Shown: positions 21,749 to 33,566, counted from the first letter of the stretch. The stretch is 64,000 nucleotides of DNA from Arachnopeziza araneosa (GCA_003988855.1 QYAI01000024.1:186001-250000); one strand, 5' to 3'. Numbers and translations are program-made. Notes: generated from the sequence alone by a model not told the origin.

Positions 21749-22550
21749 GTGTTTTGCCTATCTAGCATTCTCTACAGACAGAGGAAATTGTTGTCCTCAC
21801 TTCTAGGAAGAATGTGTGAATTTCCTCTGAATTTCTTAACAAGACGTTGGAGGTTAATGCTATAATTAACAGTATAAGCTTAAAATGGGACCCGAGAAAC
21901 CCGATCCAGCATAATAATCGAGTTTCCGTGGCAATGTAGTCTTACTTGTGTTTTTGTTACGCGATGAAATCAATGGTTATAAAGTATGTAGTGCTTAGCA
22001 CCAGGTGTTGCATTAATCATTGGCTCACTGTCAATAACACTTTTAATTGTCGCATGTCAAATTCGACTTTCAAACCAATTCCGAAGAGATAGTTTTTAGC
22101 AATGAAACATAGACAATGACTTGGTACTTTTAAAATCTTATATATATCCGTAGTAGATATTTGTTTGATAATTTGAAACATAAAAAGCGTGCTACGAATT
22201 ATTGCATCCCCGGGTGCCAGTTAAGCATTCACCAAAGTTCAAGTTCGTAGGGAAACCACTGGTTGATATAATATAGATCCAAGTCAATCACTCTGATGAC
22301 CAATCACAATTGATAGGGCAATTATGGTCCGTTGGTTCTTCATCTATTATATTTATTACGATTCGAGAATCAAAGCCTATACGTAATGAGCAATTAGAAT
22401 GTTGTTGCTCAACAGATGATCAGAGATCTTTATGAGATCAATCTAGTATAAACGCCGCCCATGCGTATTTCTCTTTCCTCGCTCAGATCGCCGCCGATAT
22501 ATTACAAAGGAATTCAACTCTTTAAAAGATCGTACCTCACTTTTCCCTAA
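21749..22550. other. Convergent intergenic, AT-rich
   Basis: About 800 bp between the epoxide hydrolase remnant and the 3' end of FMP27. No gene, tRNA or clear repeat seen. Confidence 0.45.
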
Positions 22551-25500
22551 TCAGTGTCCACTGCCAAACTTCTTCAGCAGACCTCTACTTTTCCTCTTCT
22601 CTCCTGTCTCATCGTCGCCTTGGTCATTGTTGTTGATTGCAGGACTACTGTGAGAATGATGACTTTCCGAATGTCTTGTGAGTTTATGAAGCAGGCCATG
22701 CTTTACACTTTGTCCACCCGTAGTCTTCTCACTACTTGCGATACTTCCGGCGTCGTCCCTCGCTGGTGTCATCGTTAATCCACCCGGCATCATGTTGTAC
22801 CGCCCGCCAGGTAGGCTTACAATGCTGCTAGAATTACTTGGTGTCCTTGCAAGCGTATTTGATCTTGAACTAGAGGCAAAAGAACGTCTCGGACTTTCGG
22901 ACCGGGCACTGGTAATGGGACTCGAAGCTTCGCTGTTCTCGTGGCTGTTATCTTGGCTGGATGGTGCCAAGACAACGCTACTGGTAGCCAACTCTCTCAA
23001 CCGATTTTGCTGCGCCGTGTTTGGTCTATGCCTGCTGAACTTATTGCCAATGATGGCTGGAGTGTGAGAAACTAATGCTCTGATGACGTCCTTCTTGACT
23101 GCATCGGCTAGGTCAAGATTACTCCAGGTCTTGTTTCGATACTCGATCTCTGGAAGTCGAAACACAAAGTCATTGACGTCTCCAATGTTATGATTGTCTT
23201 TGCCTTTGTAAGAAACACAGAGTGTAACGGAAGGAATCTTAATATAAGAGAATGTCACATATTCAGAGGCCCTCGACATCATTTTGGTAAGGTCATCAGA
23301 CGGTTGCTCTTTCTTTTTCTTGCCATTTCGATTCATAATGAAGCGCTTAGGTTTTGACTCGGAAGCTGTAGAAGCATTGTCTATTGACTGCTGGGTTGAT
23401 GACCGACCAACTGTAGGGCGTGAACCTAAGCTCTCAGCGGACAACTTTTTAGCCAAGCTACCACGAGAGCTACTTGAGTTCTTATTATTCGAAGACTGGA
23501 AGAGATGAAAACGGTGACCATCATTCGAGTAAAGACTAGATGTTTTGGTCTTCTGTGTCACTGCAGTGCTTGGGCGCGGGTCTGAAGTCATCGTTGGCCT
23601 GAGTCGGAGCTCCAAAGACCCTCTCGAGCTAGAGACAGATTCATGCCTGTCACTAGTTAGTGTGGTACTGTCGTCTCCCTCGTCATCATCCTCATCCTGA
23701 ACTGGCGGCATATGCTTGACCATAAATGGCGACGTGTTCTTCTTTTCGTTCTGGCTTGGAAATATGTACTCAGTCAAACGCTGTGTGACTTCAGCTTCAA
23801 GTTGGACCCTCATAGGAAAGAGATTGACTTCGAAATGATCGAACACGGAGATGCCTGCAATTGCTTCCAGCATATACCAATAAACTCTTAACATCTTTTG
23901 GTTGCCACCTTCATTGAAAGTCCCACGCTCTGCATCAGAGTATGGAGCAATTATCTCAGGAAATATGGCATCAGGTAACAGATTTAGACCGACAATCTTC
24001 CCAACTTGCATCAAATTAATATGCGAACCATCAGAATTATCCGTTCGATCATACTCCGCTTTTTGAAGCTGGAATTCCACAAGAGGTTGGTTATTATCCC
24101 GAATGAGATGCCAGACAATCTGCTGGGAAGATATGTTCCATCTTAGCAAACCACTTGTCTGCGAGGCGTCATATTTTTTCTGAGATGTAGTAATAGCTTT
24201 CATCATAAAGAACAATTCATCCTCGCAACTTGTAAGATCCTTATCAAGGAGCAATCTATCTTCCCAGCCCCTCTTGTCCAGGTATTTGGAATTGATTTGA
24301 AATTGAGTTTTGATCTCTTCGAGCTGTCTAATTCGTTCTTGCAATCTAATGACCATCTGTGGAGCACCTCTCAAATCACTGAAATCCGAAGCAAGCATAA
24401 TCTTCTCTAGGCGTTCAGTTCTTGTTTTTTCAAGAGGCTCGCTAAACATGAGAAGGTCAAGTACAATGATGTACATCGCATAATATTCCGATGAACTGCA
24501 AATAGCATGAAGTTGCGGGAACTCAACCCATAGATGGTCCAAGCGACTTCCAGTATTATTTGGACTGGAGGAATCTCCGCCCTCGCTATTAATCTCGTCA
24601 TTATACTTGAGGCGCAAAGTATTGTATTTGTTGTATCGCAGCGACGCTGAAGTTTTCTGTACAACACGCTTGAACCCGAATGGATCAACCTGAAAGTCAA
24701 ACATAACTTCCATAGGTACCCAAGGCGGCCAGGATGATCCAGCAGGTGCACCATAAAGATTTCCTGAGTACATAGAAAGTAGCTGAGATGAGAACCACTT
24801 CTGATGTGTGACAAAAAATTGTGTGCTGTCCATTTCGACCGAGAACCGGCGTTGTACAAGACCACTTACATCATCGAAAATACGATCTTTGTCCATAACT
24901 TCTACCACCTTGGCTTCCATGCCCTTAGCTGTCACTAGCACAACAGCTTTCGGATTCTTTTCGCTCTGAAGCTGGATCTGGGGTGCAATCAACCGCAAAT
25001 GGTAGCTGTTTTGGGGAAGAAATTCGCCTGAGATGTTCGCATCTAAATGATCTGTAGATGCTCTTTGGCCCAAGTCCCGGCCATGTCTATCGTCGGCTTG
25101 AACAAATTTTTTCCCATCAGCCAGAATTTCGTTAATGCGATCTTCGACATCTTGACGACCGACATCTTCATCTTGGCCCGAAACTGGCGAAGAAGCTGCA
25201 GCAGACTCATCGTACGGGGTGGTGGTAGGCTTAGATTTCTTGGATTTATTTTGTTCCTCCACAATATCTAGAATAAACTTGACGGCTCGTCTAGAAAGGT
25301 AGTATACAAATCCACGCCTCTGGCTGACTTGGTGGATGTACCGGAGTATGATGTTTCTCAACAAGTTATTCCACTTCAGTTGCATGTTGTGAATAACGAA
25401 GCGATTATTAAAATCACTAATAAAATCGGCAGAAGGATTAGTATCCATACCCTCAATTGTCTCGTCATAGTTTTTTGGTGAAGGTGTTTCCCCATCGCTG

Positions 25501-28500
25501 TCAACATCGGCATTTCTATCTGGCACAGCACGTTTGATATTTGTATGGATTCGCATCGACATTCGACGCAGCATAGACTCGAGGAAAAGCTTTTTGTCTC
25601 TGAGAACATTGCCATGCTTGCTCAGTTGCTCTAGTTCAGCTTTCCAGGTCGGATTGGTATCATCTTGAACGCATCTAAGTTCAGCGTCGCCGACGGCTCG
25701 GTGATGTGTCTCTATTTGATTTTCAAGTTGGTCGAGACGACTTTGAATGAGTTGACACTGAACACGTCGAGGATCATCATCTCTCGTCATGATACAGAAA
25801 TGTGTCGGCTCATTCCCAAACGGACTGGTTCTGTCCGGATCACCCGCGATAGTGTTACTATGATCAGTTTGGCGAAAATATGTGAAGCGGGGAGCGTACG
25901 CAAGCGGTAGTATTTTTGTCTCCGGGTTTGCTTCTGATGGCAGGATCCAATCCAGTTCTACGAAGTCATCCATATCAATCCAGCTGAAGTCGTTGTCGGG
26001 AATTTCAAAGTGAGACAGATCTGTAACTCCACCGTCCTGTTGAGACACCAAGGTTGGAATTGTAGCTCTTTTCAAATCTTCAGAAGTTGTGCCAGCAATA
26101 CTAGCTGTCACAGCTCGGATATCAGCAGAGAGTAAATCTAGTTGCGCTTGGTGCATTTTCATGCCGCTAGTCTTTCCCTGCGTCTTGCGGCCTTTATCAT
26201 GGGTTGGGAACTCTTCTCGCCGTTGATGAACATCCAGCATGAAACTATCCAGTCTGATTTTAACTCCTGTAGCAGAGACCACGTTTTCTGCATAATCCTC
26301 AGCGTCTTTGTGCTTGTATATGTGGCTTAGGAAAAGAGGCGCCAATAATAGATTGTACTTGATGGTAGCAAGATGACGCCCAAACTTCTTGCTTGATTTC
26401 TCAATACCAGGCCAGAGTTTGCCTTGACGAATGGGAAGTGACATGGTTCCGCCAAACATGGACCACCATGCAAAAAAATGAGAGAAAAATCGTGGTGTGA
26501 GGTGAACAGTATTATAACTAAGGGATTTTGCTGTGTTGGAAACAGACCATTCCCGGTCCACGGGTGCTTTTACCGCGATTGACATATGTATATGGTGGCT
26601 GCGAAATCCACGGAATGCATCATAGACCATACCAGGAGGTGCCTTCGCGAACTGTGTTTCCTTTAAGATGACCGTGTAGTGGGGTTCAAAGTCGAACGAT
26701 CTCTCTCCTTTCTTGCCTAGGTTACGCTCAAACATCAAACCAGCCATCCATTGAACTTTGCCGGAGAGCTTCATTACTACTTTCTTGAATGACGCACCGC
26801 GCTTGAAACTGTCTGAGCTCGATACACTATCAACGTCATTTCCAAGCTTCGCTGAGCCACGAGCCTGATGACTGTAATCAGGTATAGCAAGGATATACTC
26901 TCCACTATCAACGGTCATGAATTTTCTTGGATCGTTGTCGCGGCAGATGTTCCATCTCACATTATTGCGCCAACACATGAGGAAGCCGGCGCCATTGCCT
27001 GTGACCACATATGGGTCTCGGGTTCCCTTAAGCATGAGATGAACATCCCCATCTCCATTCCATGCTACGCTGACACGAGAATGGAAGCTGAGTCTAATCT
27101 TGTCCCAAAAACCAGTACGGTCCGAGGGGTCAATCTGTGGCTTGGTAAACGTCTCAATAACCATCATCATGTCTTGGATCGCAGGTTGATATGATGCTCC
27201 CCACGTTATCCGAGTGGGAAAGCTCGTATTGATGTCAATATTGATATCCGAATATGATTTTACTGGCGATACAGTTCTATGAACATCGATAGCAAAACAG
27301 CCTTCGTTTGAAGTTCCTGGTCCTTTTGGCGGGATAATATCTACTCGAACATGCCGTACTGACTCAGGACCTCGAAATTCTTCAGCAATAACAAAGTCTG
27401 CTTTCAAAGACCATGCAGGTAAGCGTGGCGATTGGCCTGATTTGATTGCCGGAACATGTACAAGGGGAAGTGGATAATCTCGGAGTGTGACGCGAGCTTC
27501 TCCCATATCGATCTGAACATTCATAGGAACTAGAAGAGAGTACTGCATATCATAAGGCATACCCTTGCCAATCCGATGCATGAATTCTGGCAGCTGATTT
27601 ATTGGGAATGATGGTTTGTCAATTGTGATATGGAGATCAGAAATTAATGTAGCCATCAGTGCAGGTCGTTGAGGAACTTCCAAAATGTCTTCCAATTCTT
27701 CCATATCTTCTGGCAATTGGTCCGGTCCCCAGAATATCCCTCGAACGTCTTTCATGTTATTCTTTGCCTGACTCAGGACATAATCAATTCGCATTTTCCA
27801 ACTTCGTGCATTATGGCGCTGAAGCTTTTCATGAGCTTCGCCAATGGAGATTTTTGCGGATCCGCTCATGCCACAGGTCCCATCCGGATCGTAACGCATT
27901 CTGCGGCCGTGACGCGATCTTGAACGATGACCATCTTGAGATGTACCATCCTCGCTTTTGCTTCTCTGGTGGTCGCGATCTGTGTGCTTGCTACGACCTC
28001 TTGGGTGAGCCGAACGATTACGATATCTGGTTGAATCTTTTCGAATTTCCTCTTCCTCAATTCTCTTGGCTTTAACATCGAAGGCTGCTTTACGTGCTAG
28101 GCGTTGTGATTGTTCAATAAGACCCGTACGATAGATAGTACTAAGCTTCCATTCAAAGGCACCATCTTCAAGCTCAAATAGTAACGCTTTGCTCTTTATA
28201 GATATTTTGGGTAGTTTTTTGGGACCTTCAGGACCCTTCTCGAGAATGTATTCATTTGTGCCAGTCACAAACCTGTGGTGTAACTGTTGAACCGCCTTCA
28301 TTGTGTTGATAAAATTATCAGAGACTTTGTGCATAACAAGTTGATGTGGTACCGCTAATCGGATGGCTTCAGCGTTCACGTCAATCATATTATCATCAAC
28401 CATATCGCCATTGCTACGTTTTCTTCGACTCTCGCGTAAGTCGACACGAAGTCCTTTGAGACTAACAACCCTCGCCCATACACGACGCATTTTCGGAGCT

Positions 28501-31277
28501 TCGGCATATAGTCGTGCAAGTTTTGCGTGAAGAAAGGGAGATGACCACCTATGGTGCCCAGCCTGCATGCCATATATTTGGAGCATTGCAGGAGGGTCAG
28601 ACGGCATTGTTGCTTTGATTTGCACAAATGTTGATTTGAAGTCAAGTGACACTAATTCTTTCAAGGTAAATGGATATTCTGGTGCATCTCGGAGGTAAAA
28701 GTCTTCTGGTGATTTGGTGGGCGAGAGATAGTCAACACTTCCAAACCTCCTCTCGGCCGTTTGTGTCCGGAGCTGAGCTTCCTGCTCGTCAGCTCTCGTA
28801 CGGACAAGAGCTTTCTTAAGAACCGTCATAGCAACACCGCATGAATAGTGGCGATACAGTGAATAGTGAGCAAGCAGTGACCTGACATGGGTATTGATAT
28901 GGAAGACAGGTCCTTGATTGTCACTCGAAGTAGAAAGAGCAACTTCAAACCGTGGCACGGCTACAAAAGGCTCCGATTCCCATTTCTCAGTAGACTCAAC
29001 TACAAACGCCTCTAGCCCGCGGACGTGAATTGCTAGGCGTCGGCCATCGGTAGGATGCTGTTGGTTTTTCTTACGTGGAGATTGCGGCATCGTAAGAAAT
29101 ATATCAGGATCTGGTGTCAAGGAACGACTGCCGGTTCTCCTTCTCAAGCTCTTCTTATCTGGAGTCTCGCTTTTCTGAGCTCGATATTCGGCTGACCAAG
29201 ATTGCAATTGAAGCGCAACACCCCGAGTCTCATCAGAAATATCCTCATCAACGCCGGCAACCTCTGCACTGAAATCCGAGGCCTGCATAGAGAAATGTAC
29301 TAGCCAAGGCGGTAGAGCTCGAATAAAATTTGGATCTCGAGAAGTCTTTGCATGTGCTTTCTTCTCTGGTTCCACATTGAGCCGCAATTGACGGACGATT
29401 TGACGCACTCCATCACTAATCTCTGGGCGAACCAGGTGGATCGAGAAGGTCTGTAGATTACCACTCACAACCACATATACCTCAGGGTTCGCACTCAATT
29501 GAGCTTTCATCTCTAAGGACTCAGTGTTTAACAACTGATAGTGATTACCTGAGGATGTCTGATAATAGAGATCATGAGATTGTAGCCTAAGTGTGGATCC
29601 AAGACCGTAATGAAGTTCTCCAACCCCAGAGTGTGATGATTCAATATCTAGCGATACTGACGATATTGAAGATATTATCAGGTCAAAATCATCTTCTTCG
29701 GCTTCTTTCTCGACCGGAGGTAGAGCAATTCGTATCACAGGCTCATGCATGGAGAATTTCACATTCGCTTTGGGCAAGAGCCTGGATATCAAAACATGCC
29801 TTCTGGGCACGGGTCCCTTGCTAACTTTCGGTTGTGGCTGTAGTGAAGCTAATACAAGAGGAAGATGCTTTGGATCTAAATCCATGGAAGGCGAGGTAAC
29901 AACTATGTTAGCAAAAAGGATATTCGCATTTCGTTCATCGGCACTTTTATCTCCAGTGAACTCAACGGTTTTTGATGGGAGGGTGGTTCTGACTGTAGTT
30001 GTGGCCATAGGAATATATATAAGTCGATCAGTCTTTCCATGGCCATCATCAACTCCAACGGCAATTGATAGTGCAGCCACGAGGGCTTGATGTGCAACAT
30101 CTTTGGACGAAAAATACATCCGATGCGCCGGTGATTTTTGGTCAAGTCTGTGCAAGTCAATTCCGACTTCCTTCATAGATGCATTGAGATACATGGGAGA
30201 CCCGTGTGGCTGAAATGAGTGGATTTTCTTGGTGAAACCAACGAAGCTGACTGCAAATTGCACTTCTTTAATGCCTCGAAGAATCGAGCTTGCAAACTCT
30301 TTCGAGTCTGATACTGTTTGAACCAGTTTCTCTTCCTGGCTTCCAGGTTTGTCAATCTCCTCGATCAAATCTGTAACGGAAACTTCTTCCAAGTCAGGTT
30401 TAATCTTTGTATGGCGAGCTCGGAAGGCCTTAAAGTAGTTGTTACACATAGTTATGTCGTCAAAAGGAACGTGTACTCGGCCCAATTTGAGTGAGATGGA
30501 GGCATCTCGGAGCCCATCGAGCTCTTTGAACAGGAACCCATGTATATTAAGGGTGGCATGATCTAAAACTTCCAGTGAGTCTCTACCTTCAGGAGTAAAG
30601 AGAACACTCCGAATTGTTATCATCCATTCGGCAGGGCGCTGGCCCTTTTTGGGAACCTTGACATGTGAGAACATCCTTCCTCTATCCACCATCTTGCGCC
30701 GAGTATCTATAGCCATTGTGAAGCTTCCGACTTGGATCTGACCTACATTGAGCACAGATACAGTCGTATTGGTCGCCACCACGTCTACAAGTCTAATCCA
30801 ATTGATATTTCGATGCAGTCGTTTTATTCGTTCTTTGATATTTGTGAGTCGTTCCCAGGTTTGGCTTCGATGAGGGTGTGAAGGTCCTTTCTCCGATCGA
30901 GATTTCTGCTCTGGTTTGGCACCTTTTTCCGCCAATCCTTTAACATTGCCATTGCTTTCATCGTTTTCTCCCAGATCCTCTCCTTCAGTAGCCGTCAAGT
31001 CAACCGTAAGAGCCAATTCCGTCAACACGATACTGAGCCATGTTGGCTGCGCAAATGTTGGCCTGTGTACATTGAGGCCTAAACCTCGTATCTCTATCTT
31101 TATGCCATCTTTGGGTGTATAAGCCAACCTCCTTAGAGAGAAATAGCCAATGCGCTGTATAGATATGCCAGTGATAGTGCGAAGAACGGCAAATAGGACA
31201 AACGAAGACAGGTATAGCAAGACGATTGCTCCGAATATGAAGGTGGGATTGAGAAGCGCCATTCCAATTGACGTCAA
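22551..31277 (-). CDS. FMP27: FMP27/Hobbit bridge-like lipid transfer protein (BLTP2 family)
   Basis: Single exon of 2908 codons. The family forms a long hydrophobic groove of repeating beta-groove units that moves phospholipids at ER-plasma membrane contacts (established for Hobbit/KIAA0100 and yeast Fmp27). Visible here: an N-terminal membrane anchor at about residues 9-32 (NPTFIFGAIVLLYLSSFVLF), a chorein-like start (GISIQRIGYFSLRRLAY), and the family signatures TGFWDKIRLSFHSR near residue 1389 (GFWDK domain) and SSWPPWVPMEVMF near residue 2184 (WPPW domain). Coiled-coil segments occur around LIQSRLDQLENQIE and RLQERIRQLEEI. The C-terminal ~400 residues are Ser-rich and disordered, ending KSRGLLKKFGSGH. 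An alternative start is Met6. The lack of introns over 8.7 kb is striking beside intron-rich neighbours, but the frame is fully open. Confidence 0.95.
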   Translation of the reverse strand: MTSIGMALLNPTFIFGAIVLLYLSSFVLFAVLRTITGISIQRIGYFSLRRLAYTPKDGIKIEIRGLGLNVHRPTFAQPTWLSIVLTELALTVDLTATEGEDLGENDESNGNVKGLAEKGAKPEQKSRSEKGPSHPHRSQTWERLTNIKERIKRLHRNINWIRLVDVVATNTTVSVLNVGQIQVGSFTMAIDTRRKMVDRGRMFSHVKVPKKGQRPAEWMITIRSVLFTPEGRDSLEVLDHATLNIHGFLFKELDGLRDASISLKLGRVHVPFDDITMCNNYFKAFRARHTKIKPDLEEVSVTDLIEEIDKPGSQEEKLVQTVSDSKEFASSILRGIKEVQFAVSFVGFTKKIHSFQPHGSPMYLNASMKEVGIDLHRLDQKSPAHRMYFSSKDVAHQALVAALSIAVGVDDGHGKTDRLIYIPMATTTVRTTLPSKTVEFTGDKSADERNANILFANIVVTSPSMDLDPKHLPLVLASLQPQPKVSKGPVPRRHVLISRLLPKANVKFSMHEPVIRIALPPVEKEAEEDDFDLIISSISSVSLDIESSHSGVGELHYGLGSTLRLQSHDLYYQTSSGNHYQLLNTESLEMKAQLSANPEVYVVVSGNLQTFSIHLVRPEISDGVRQIVRQLRLNVEPEKKAHAKTSRDPNFIRALPPWLVHFSMQASDFSAEVAGVDEDISDETRGVALQLQSWSAEYRAQKSETPDKKSLRRRTGSRSLTPDPDIFLTMPQSPRKKNQQHPTDGRRLAIHVRGLEAFVVESTEKWESEPFVAVPRFEVALSTSSDNQGPVFHINTHVRSLLAHYSLYRHYSCGVAMTVLKKALVRTRADEQEAQLRTQTAERRFGSVDYLSPTKSPEDFYLRDAPEYPFTLKELVSLDFKSTFVQIKATMPSDPPAMLQIYGMQAGHHRWSSPFLHAKLARLYAEAPKMRRVWARVVSLKGLRVDLRESRRKRSNGDMVDDNMIDVNAEAIRLAVPHQLVMHKVSDNFINTMKAVQQLHHRFVTGTNEYILEKGPEGPKKLPKISIKSKALLFELEDGAFEWKLSTIYRTGLIEQSQRLARKAAFDVKAKRIEEEEIRKDSTRYRNRSAHPRGRSKHTDRDHQRSKSEDGTSQDGHRSRSRHGRRMRYDPDGTCGMSGSAKISIGEAHEKLQRHNARSWKMRIDYVLSQAKNNMKDVRGIFWGPDQLPEDMEELEDILEVPQRPALMATLISDLHITIDKPSFPINQLPEFMHRIGKGMPYDMQYSLLVPMNVQIDMGEARVTLRDYPLPLVHVPAIKSGQSPRLPAWSLKADFVIAEEFRGPESVRHVRVDIIPPKGPGTSNEGCFAIDVHRTVSPVKSYSDINIDINTSFPTRITWGASYQPAIQDMMMVIETFTKPQIDPSDRTGFWDKIRLSFHSRVSVAWNGDGDVHLMLKGTRDPYVVTGNGAGFLMCWRNNVRWNICRDNDPRKFMTVDSGEYILAIPDYSHQARGSAKLGNDVDSVSSSDSFKRGASFKKVVMKLSGKVQWMAGLMFERNLGKKGERSFDFEPHYTVILKETQFAKAPPGMVYDAFRGFRSHHIHMSIAVKAPVDREWSVSNTAKSLSYNTVHLTPRFFSHFFAWWSMFGGTMSLPIRQGKLWPGIEKSSKKFGRHLATIKYNLLLAPLFLSHIYKHKDAEDYAENVVSATGVKIRLDSFMLDVHQRREEFPTHDKGRKTQGKTSGMKMHQAQLDLLSADIRAVTASIAGTTSEDLKRATIPTLVSQQDGGVTDLSHFEIPDNDFSWIDMDDFVELDWILPSEANPETKILPLAYAPRFTYFRQTDHSNTIAGDPDRTSPFGNEPTHFCIMTRDDDPRRVQCQLIQSRLDQLENQIETHHRAVGDAELRCVQDDTNPTWKAELEQLSKHGNVLRDKKLFLESMLRRMSMRIHTNIKRAVPDRNADVDSDGETPSPKNYDETIEGMDTNPSADFISDFNNRFVIHNMQLKWNNLLRNIILRYIHQVSQRRGFVYYLSRRAVKFILDIVEEQNKSKKSKPTTTPYDESAAASSPVSGQDEDVGRQDVEDRINEILADGKKFVQADDRHGRDLGQRASTDHLDANISGEFLPQNSYHLRLIAPQIQLQSEKNPKAVVLVTAKGMEAKVVEVMDKDRIFDDVSGLVQRRFSVEMDSTQFFVTHQKWFSSQLLSMYSGNLYGAPAGSSWPPWVPMEVMFDFQVDPFGFKRVVQKTSASLRYNKYNTLRLKYNDEINSEGGDSSSPNNTGSRLDHLWVEFPQLHAICSSSEYYAMYIIVLDLLMFSEPLEKTRTERLEKIMLASDFSDLRGAPQMVIRLQERIRQLEEIKTQFQINSKYLDKRGWEDRLLLDKDLTSCEDELFFMMKAITTSQKKYDASQTSGLLRWNISSQQIVWHLIRDNNQPLVEFQLQKAEYDRTDNSDGSHINLMQVGKIVGLNLLPDAIFPEIIAPYSDAERGTFNEGGNQKMLRVYWYMLEAIAGISVFDHFEVNLFPMRVQLEAEVTQRLTEYIFPSQNEKKNTSPFMVKHMPPVQDEDDDEGDDSTTLTSDRHESVSSSRGSLELRLRPTMTSDPRPSTAVTQKTKTSSLYSNDGHRFHLFQSSNNKNSSSSRGSLAKKLSAESLGSRPTVGRSSTQQSIDNASTASESKPKRFIMNRNGKKKKEQPSDDLTKMMSRASEYVTFSYIKIPSVTLCVSYKGKDNHNIGDVNDFVFRLPEIEYRNKTWSNLDLADAVKKDVIRALVSHTPAIIGNKFSRHRPNTAQQNRLRELATSSVVLAPSSQDNSHENSEASSPITSARSESPRRSFASSSRSNTLARTPSNSSSIVSLPGGRYNMMPGGLTMTPARDDAGSIASSEKTTGGQSVKHGLLHKLTRHSESHHSHSSPAINNNDQGDDETGEKRKSRGLLKKFGSGH

Positions 31278-32495
31278 ATATGAGGGGGGTTAACAGGGCC
31301 GTGTTAAGGGCTCTGTCCCCTCAGACTCGAAGCCTGCTGAACGCGGTATTGAAATGTAGCAGTGAGGCCATTCGCGATTTAACAAGATTAAGGTCGGTTG
31401 GATCCCGATAATTCCGCCCACTGATGCTTCCGGAGAAAACGGCTCAGCATTCTTCGCAGATCTGCCAATTATTCGAAAATAGTAGCTGGTTCGGGGAAGT
31501 TTGGGATAAGGAGCGGAGGCTAGACCATCCTCTCAACTGACATCGATACGCTGGGGAATGACGTTGAGGGTTGAAAGCGTTGGGGAACTGGTGAACTGGT
31601 GAACTCTAGAAGAGGTTCAGGATGTAGAAATTAGAATCACAGCAAATTGAAACTCGAAGATGGCTTGTGAGAAAGAAATATTCGTTTAGAATTCTGGAAA
31701 GCGTTATCTATCGCCGTCGAACACATACATTATTCAATAAGTGAGGCTACAGATCTCGCCAAAGTCGGATCGGAACTCGGATTGATTTGATCAGCAGCTG
31801 GCGTCAATAGCTCCACATTTTTGACCACAACGCCCTTGGAGCTCTCCTCGATCATATCGTAGCTTGGCAATCAATTAACTTGAAGAGTGACATACAACTT
31901 ATTGATGTTCTCCTATATTCCTATAACCTTTGATGAGCATCTTCATGTTTAGCAGCGATTTTATTGACAATGAAAGCGGAAAGGAATGCATCTTCCATTC
32001 TTGAACTACTTCAACATTTATGCAGATGACCTCACGCAAACTTTACACCAGTCCTTCCATATGAGACAAACCGCCATCGTAAGTGGACTCTGAAAGATTG
32101 TTCATATTGCGGCAATTACTATTTAGCATGCAAAGTCCAGGAGCTGCGAGTAGCGGTTTAGGGATATTTTCTGCGCTAACGAAGCTTGCATCGCAAAGTT
32201 TTTGACACTCTTATCATGAATTTAGATCTTGTCGTTATACTTTAATTTTGAGGGGAAATAGCTGAAACGGCGTCGTTTGAGTTTACCTCAAACCCTTTGA
32301 TGGAAATCTGAGCTTGATTGTTCGTCACTGTTCAAGCTTTAGAAGTAGAAGCTAGTGCACGTAGTTTATTCACTAGCGTAAAACCTACAAAGGTCGCTGG
32401 AAATGATATATTTCAATGCTACCTCGATACTACACTACGAAACGTTTTATCTCTTTCCACACAAGCGATCCTAGCTGTAGATCTAAAGAATTTGT
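31278..32495. other. Intergenic: FMP27 upstream region with a short repeat fragment
   Basis: About 1.2 kb between two minus-strand genes. It holds a ~35-bp segment near 31767-31800 (GGATCGGAACTCGGAT...) also found near 18408-18445. No gene recognised. Confidence 0.45.
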
Positions 32496-33566
32496 TTAGG
32501 AGGTGACATTATTCCAGCTCTCTCTTGCTTGAATTCCATTGAACCATCTGTCCACGTGTGGGAACTTCTCAAAAATATCAGCATGGCCAAGATTCTTGAC
32601 CATGGTACCATACGGCAAATGGTATAGATCAGCGAGAGTTATCTTATTGCCAGCAAGGTAAGGCTGCTTTGCCAGAATTTTCTCCTGAAATACATAATCA
32701 GTCAGCCTGTCTTTACTACACGGTCTTTCAGTCGAGAGAAAGTGATATGTACCAGGATGGGATGTGGGATTTCTCTGCTTCGGAATGGGAAAAGAATAGT
32801 CTGGGGATGCTTACATATACTGCCAACGTCTCTTTGAGGTTTTGGAGGTGATTAGCAACCTTAGTCTCATCCTAGAGGAGATTTAGCATATTTCTTGTCA
32901 GTTTCGTTCGTGATTCTGATATGATAAGCTCTTCAAGACGCGATAAATACAGAGAAGTGCCACTGAGATGCTCTGTTACCGAAAACGAGAACACTGGAGA
33001 AGAAAAGAAATGGGGATTCTTACTGGAGCGCCCAACCCTTTGGCACTAATCAGGTCAGCATTATTTTGGCTCACCAGTGTGGTACTCACGGCTTGAAAAC
33101 CTTCTCAAATGCAAGTCCCTCTGCAGCTGGATTGAAGTAACTTGTTTCTAAAGAACAAGCCTATACCTTGTAAGCATTTTCTCTTTGTCAGCTTTCTTAT
33201 ACGCACTTGCTCGAACAAACCATACGCCTTAAGCTCCCTGGTTGAAGGTAGCAATTCCGCCCCCTTGCTCTCATATTTAGCGGCTAAGTACTTCGAAATT
33301 GCCCTCGATTCATAAATCAAATATCCATCGTCCTCTAGAACTGGAATCTTGCCGAACGGCTGCATCTTCTCCTTGTATTCGGCAGTTTTGTGCTCGCCCT
33401 GGAAAATTGCGATTGTATGAAGCTGGTACTCGACACCAAGTTCCTAGGTGCCTCGAACATTAGTGATGAGAGAATTGGCCTTAATTTAGGTGTAAGATAC
33501 CTCAAGAGTTGTAAGAACTCTTTGTGTGCATGTGCTCTTCTTTACACCATGAACGATTGGAACCAT
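32496..33566 (-). CDS. Glutathione S-transferase
   Basis: Conjugates glutathione to electrophiles. Six exons assembled on the minus strand: 33566-33501, 33443-33203, 33147-33090, 33045-33024, 32871-32815, 32684-32496; 210 aa, the usual cytosolic GST length. The N-terminal thioredoxin-like domain includes GVKKSTCTQRVLTTL (substrate and GSH-binding start), KMQPFGKIPVLEDDG (cis-Pro) and YLIYESRAISKYLAAKY (ESRAI GSH gamma-glutamyl site). The helical C-terminal domain includes EGLAFEKVFKP and LADLYHLPYGTMV and ends RESWNNVTS. The 33203/33147 junction is the weakest: the stronger-looking GTGCGT donor breaks frame, so I used the GTATAA donor three bases further. The intron before the 57-nt exon is about 150 nt. 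The phi-like class is a guess. Confidence 0.82.
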
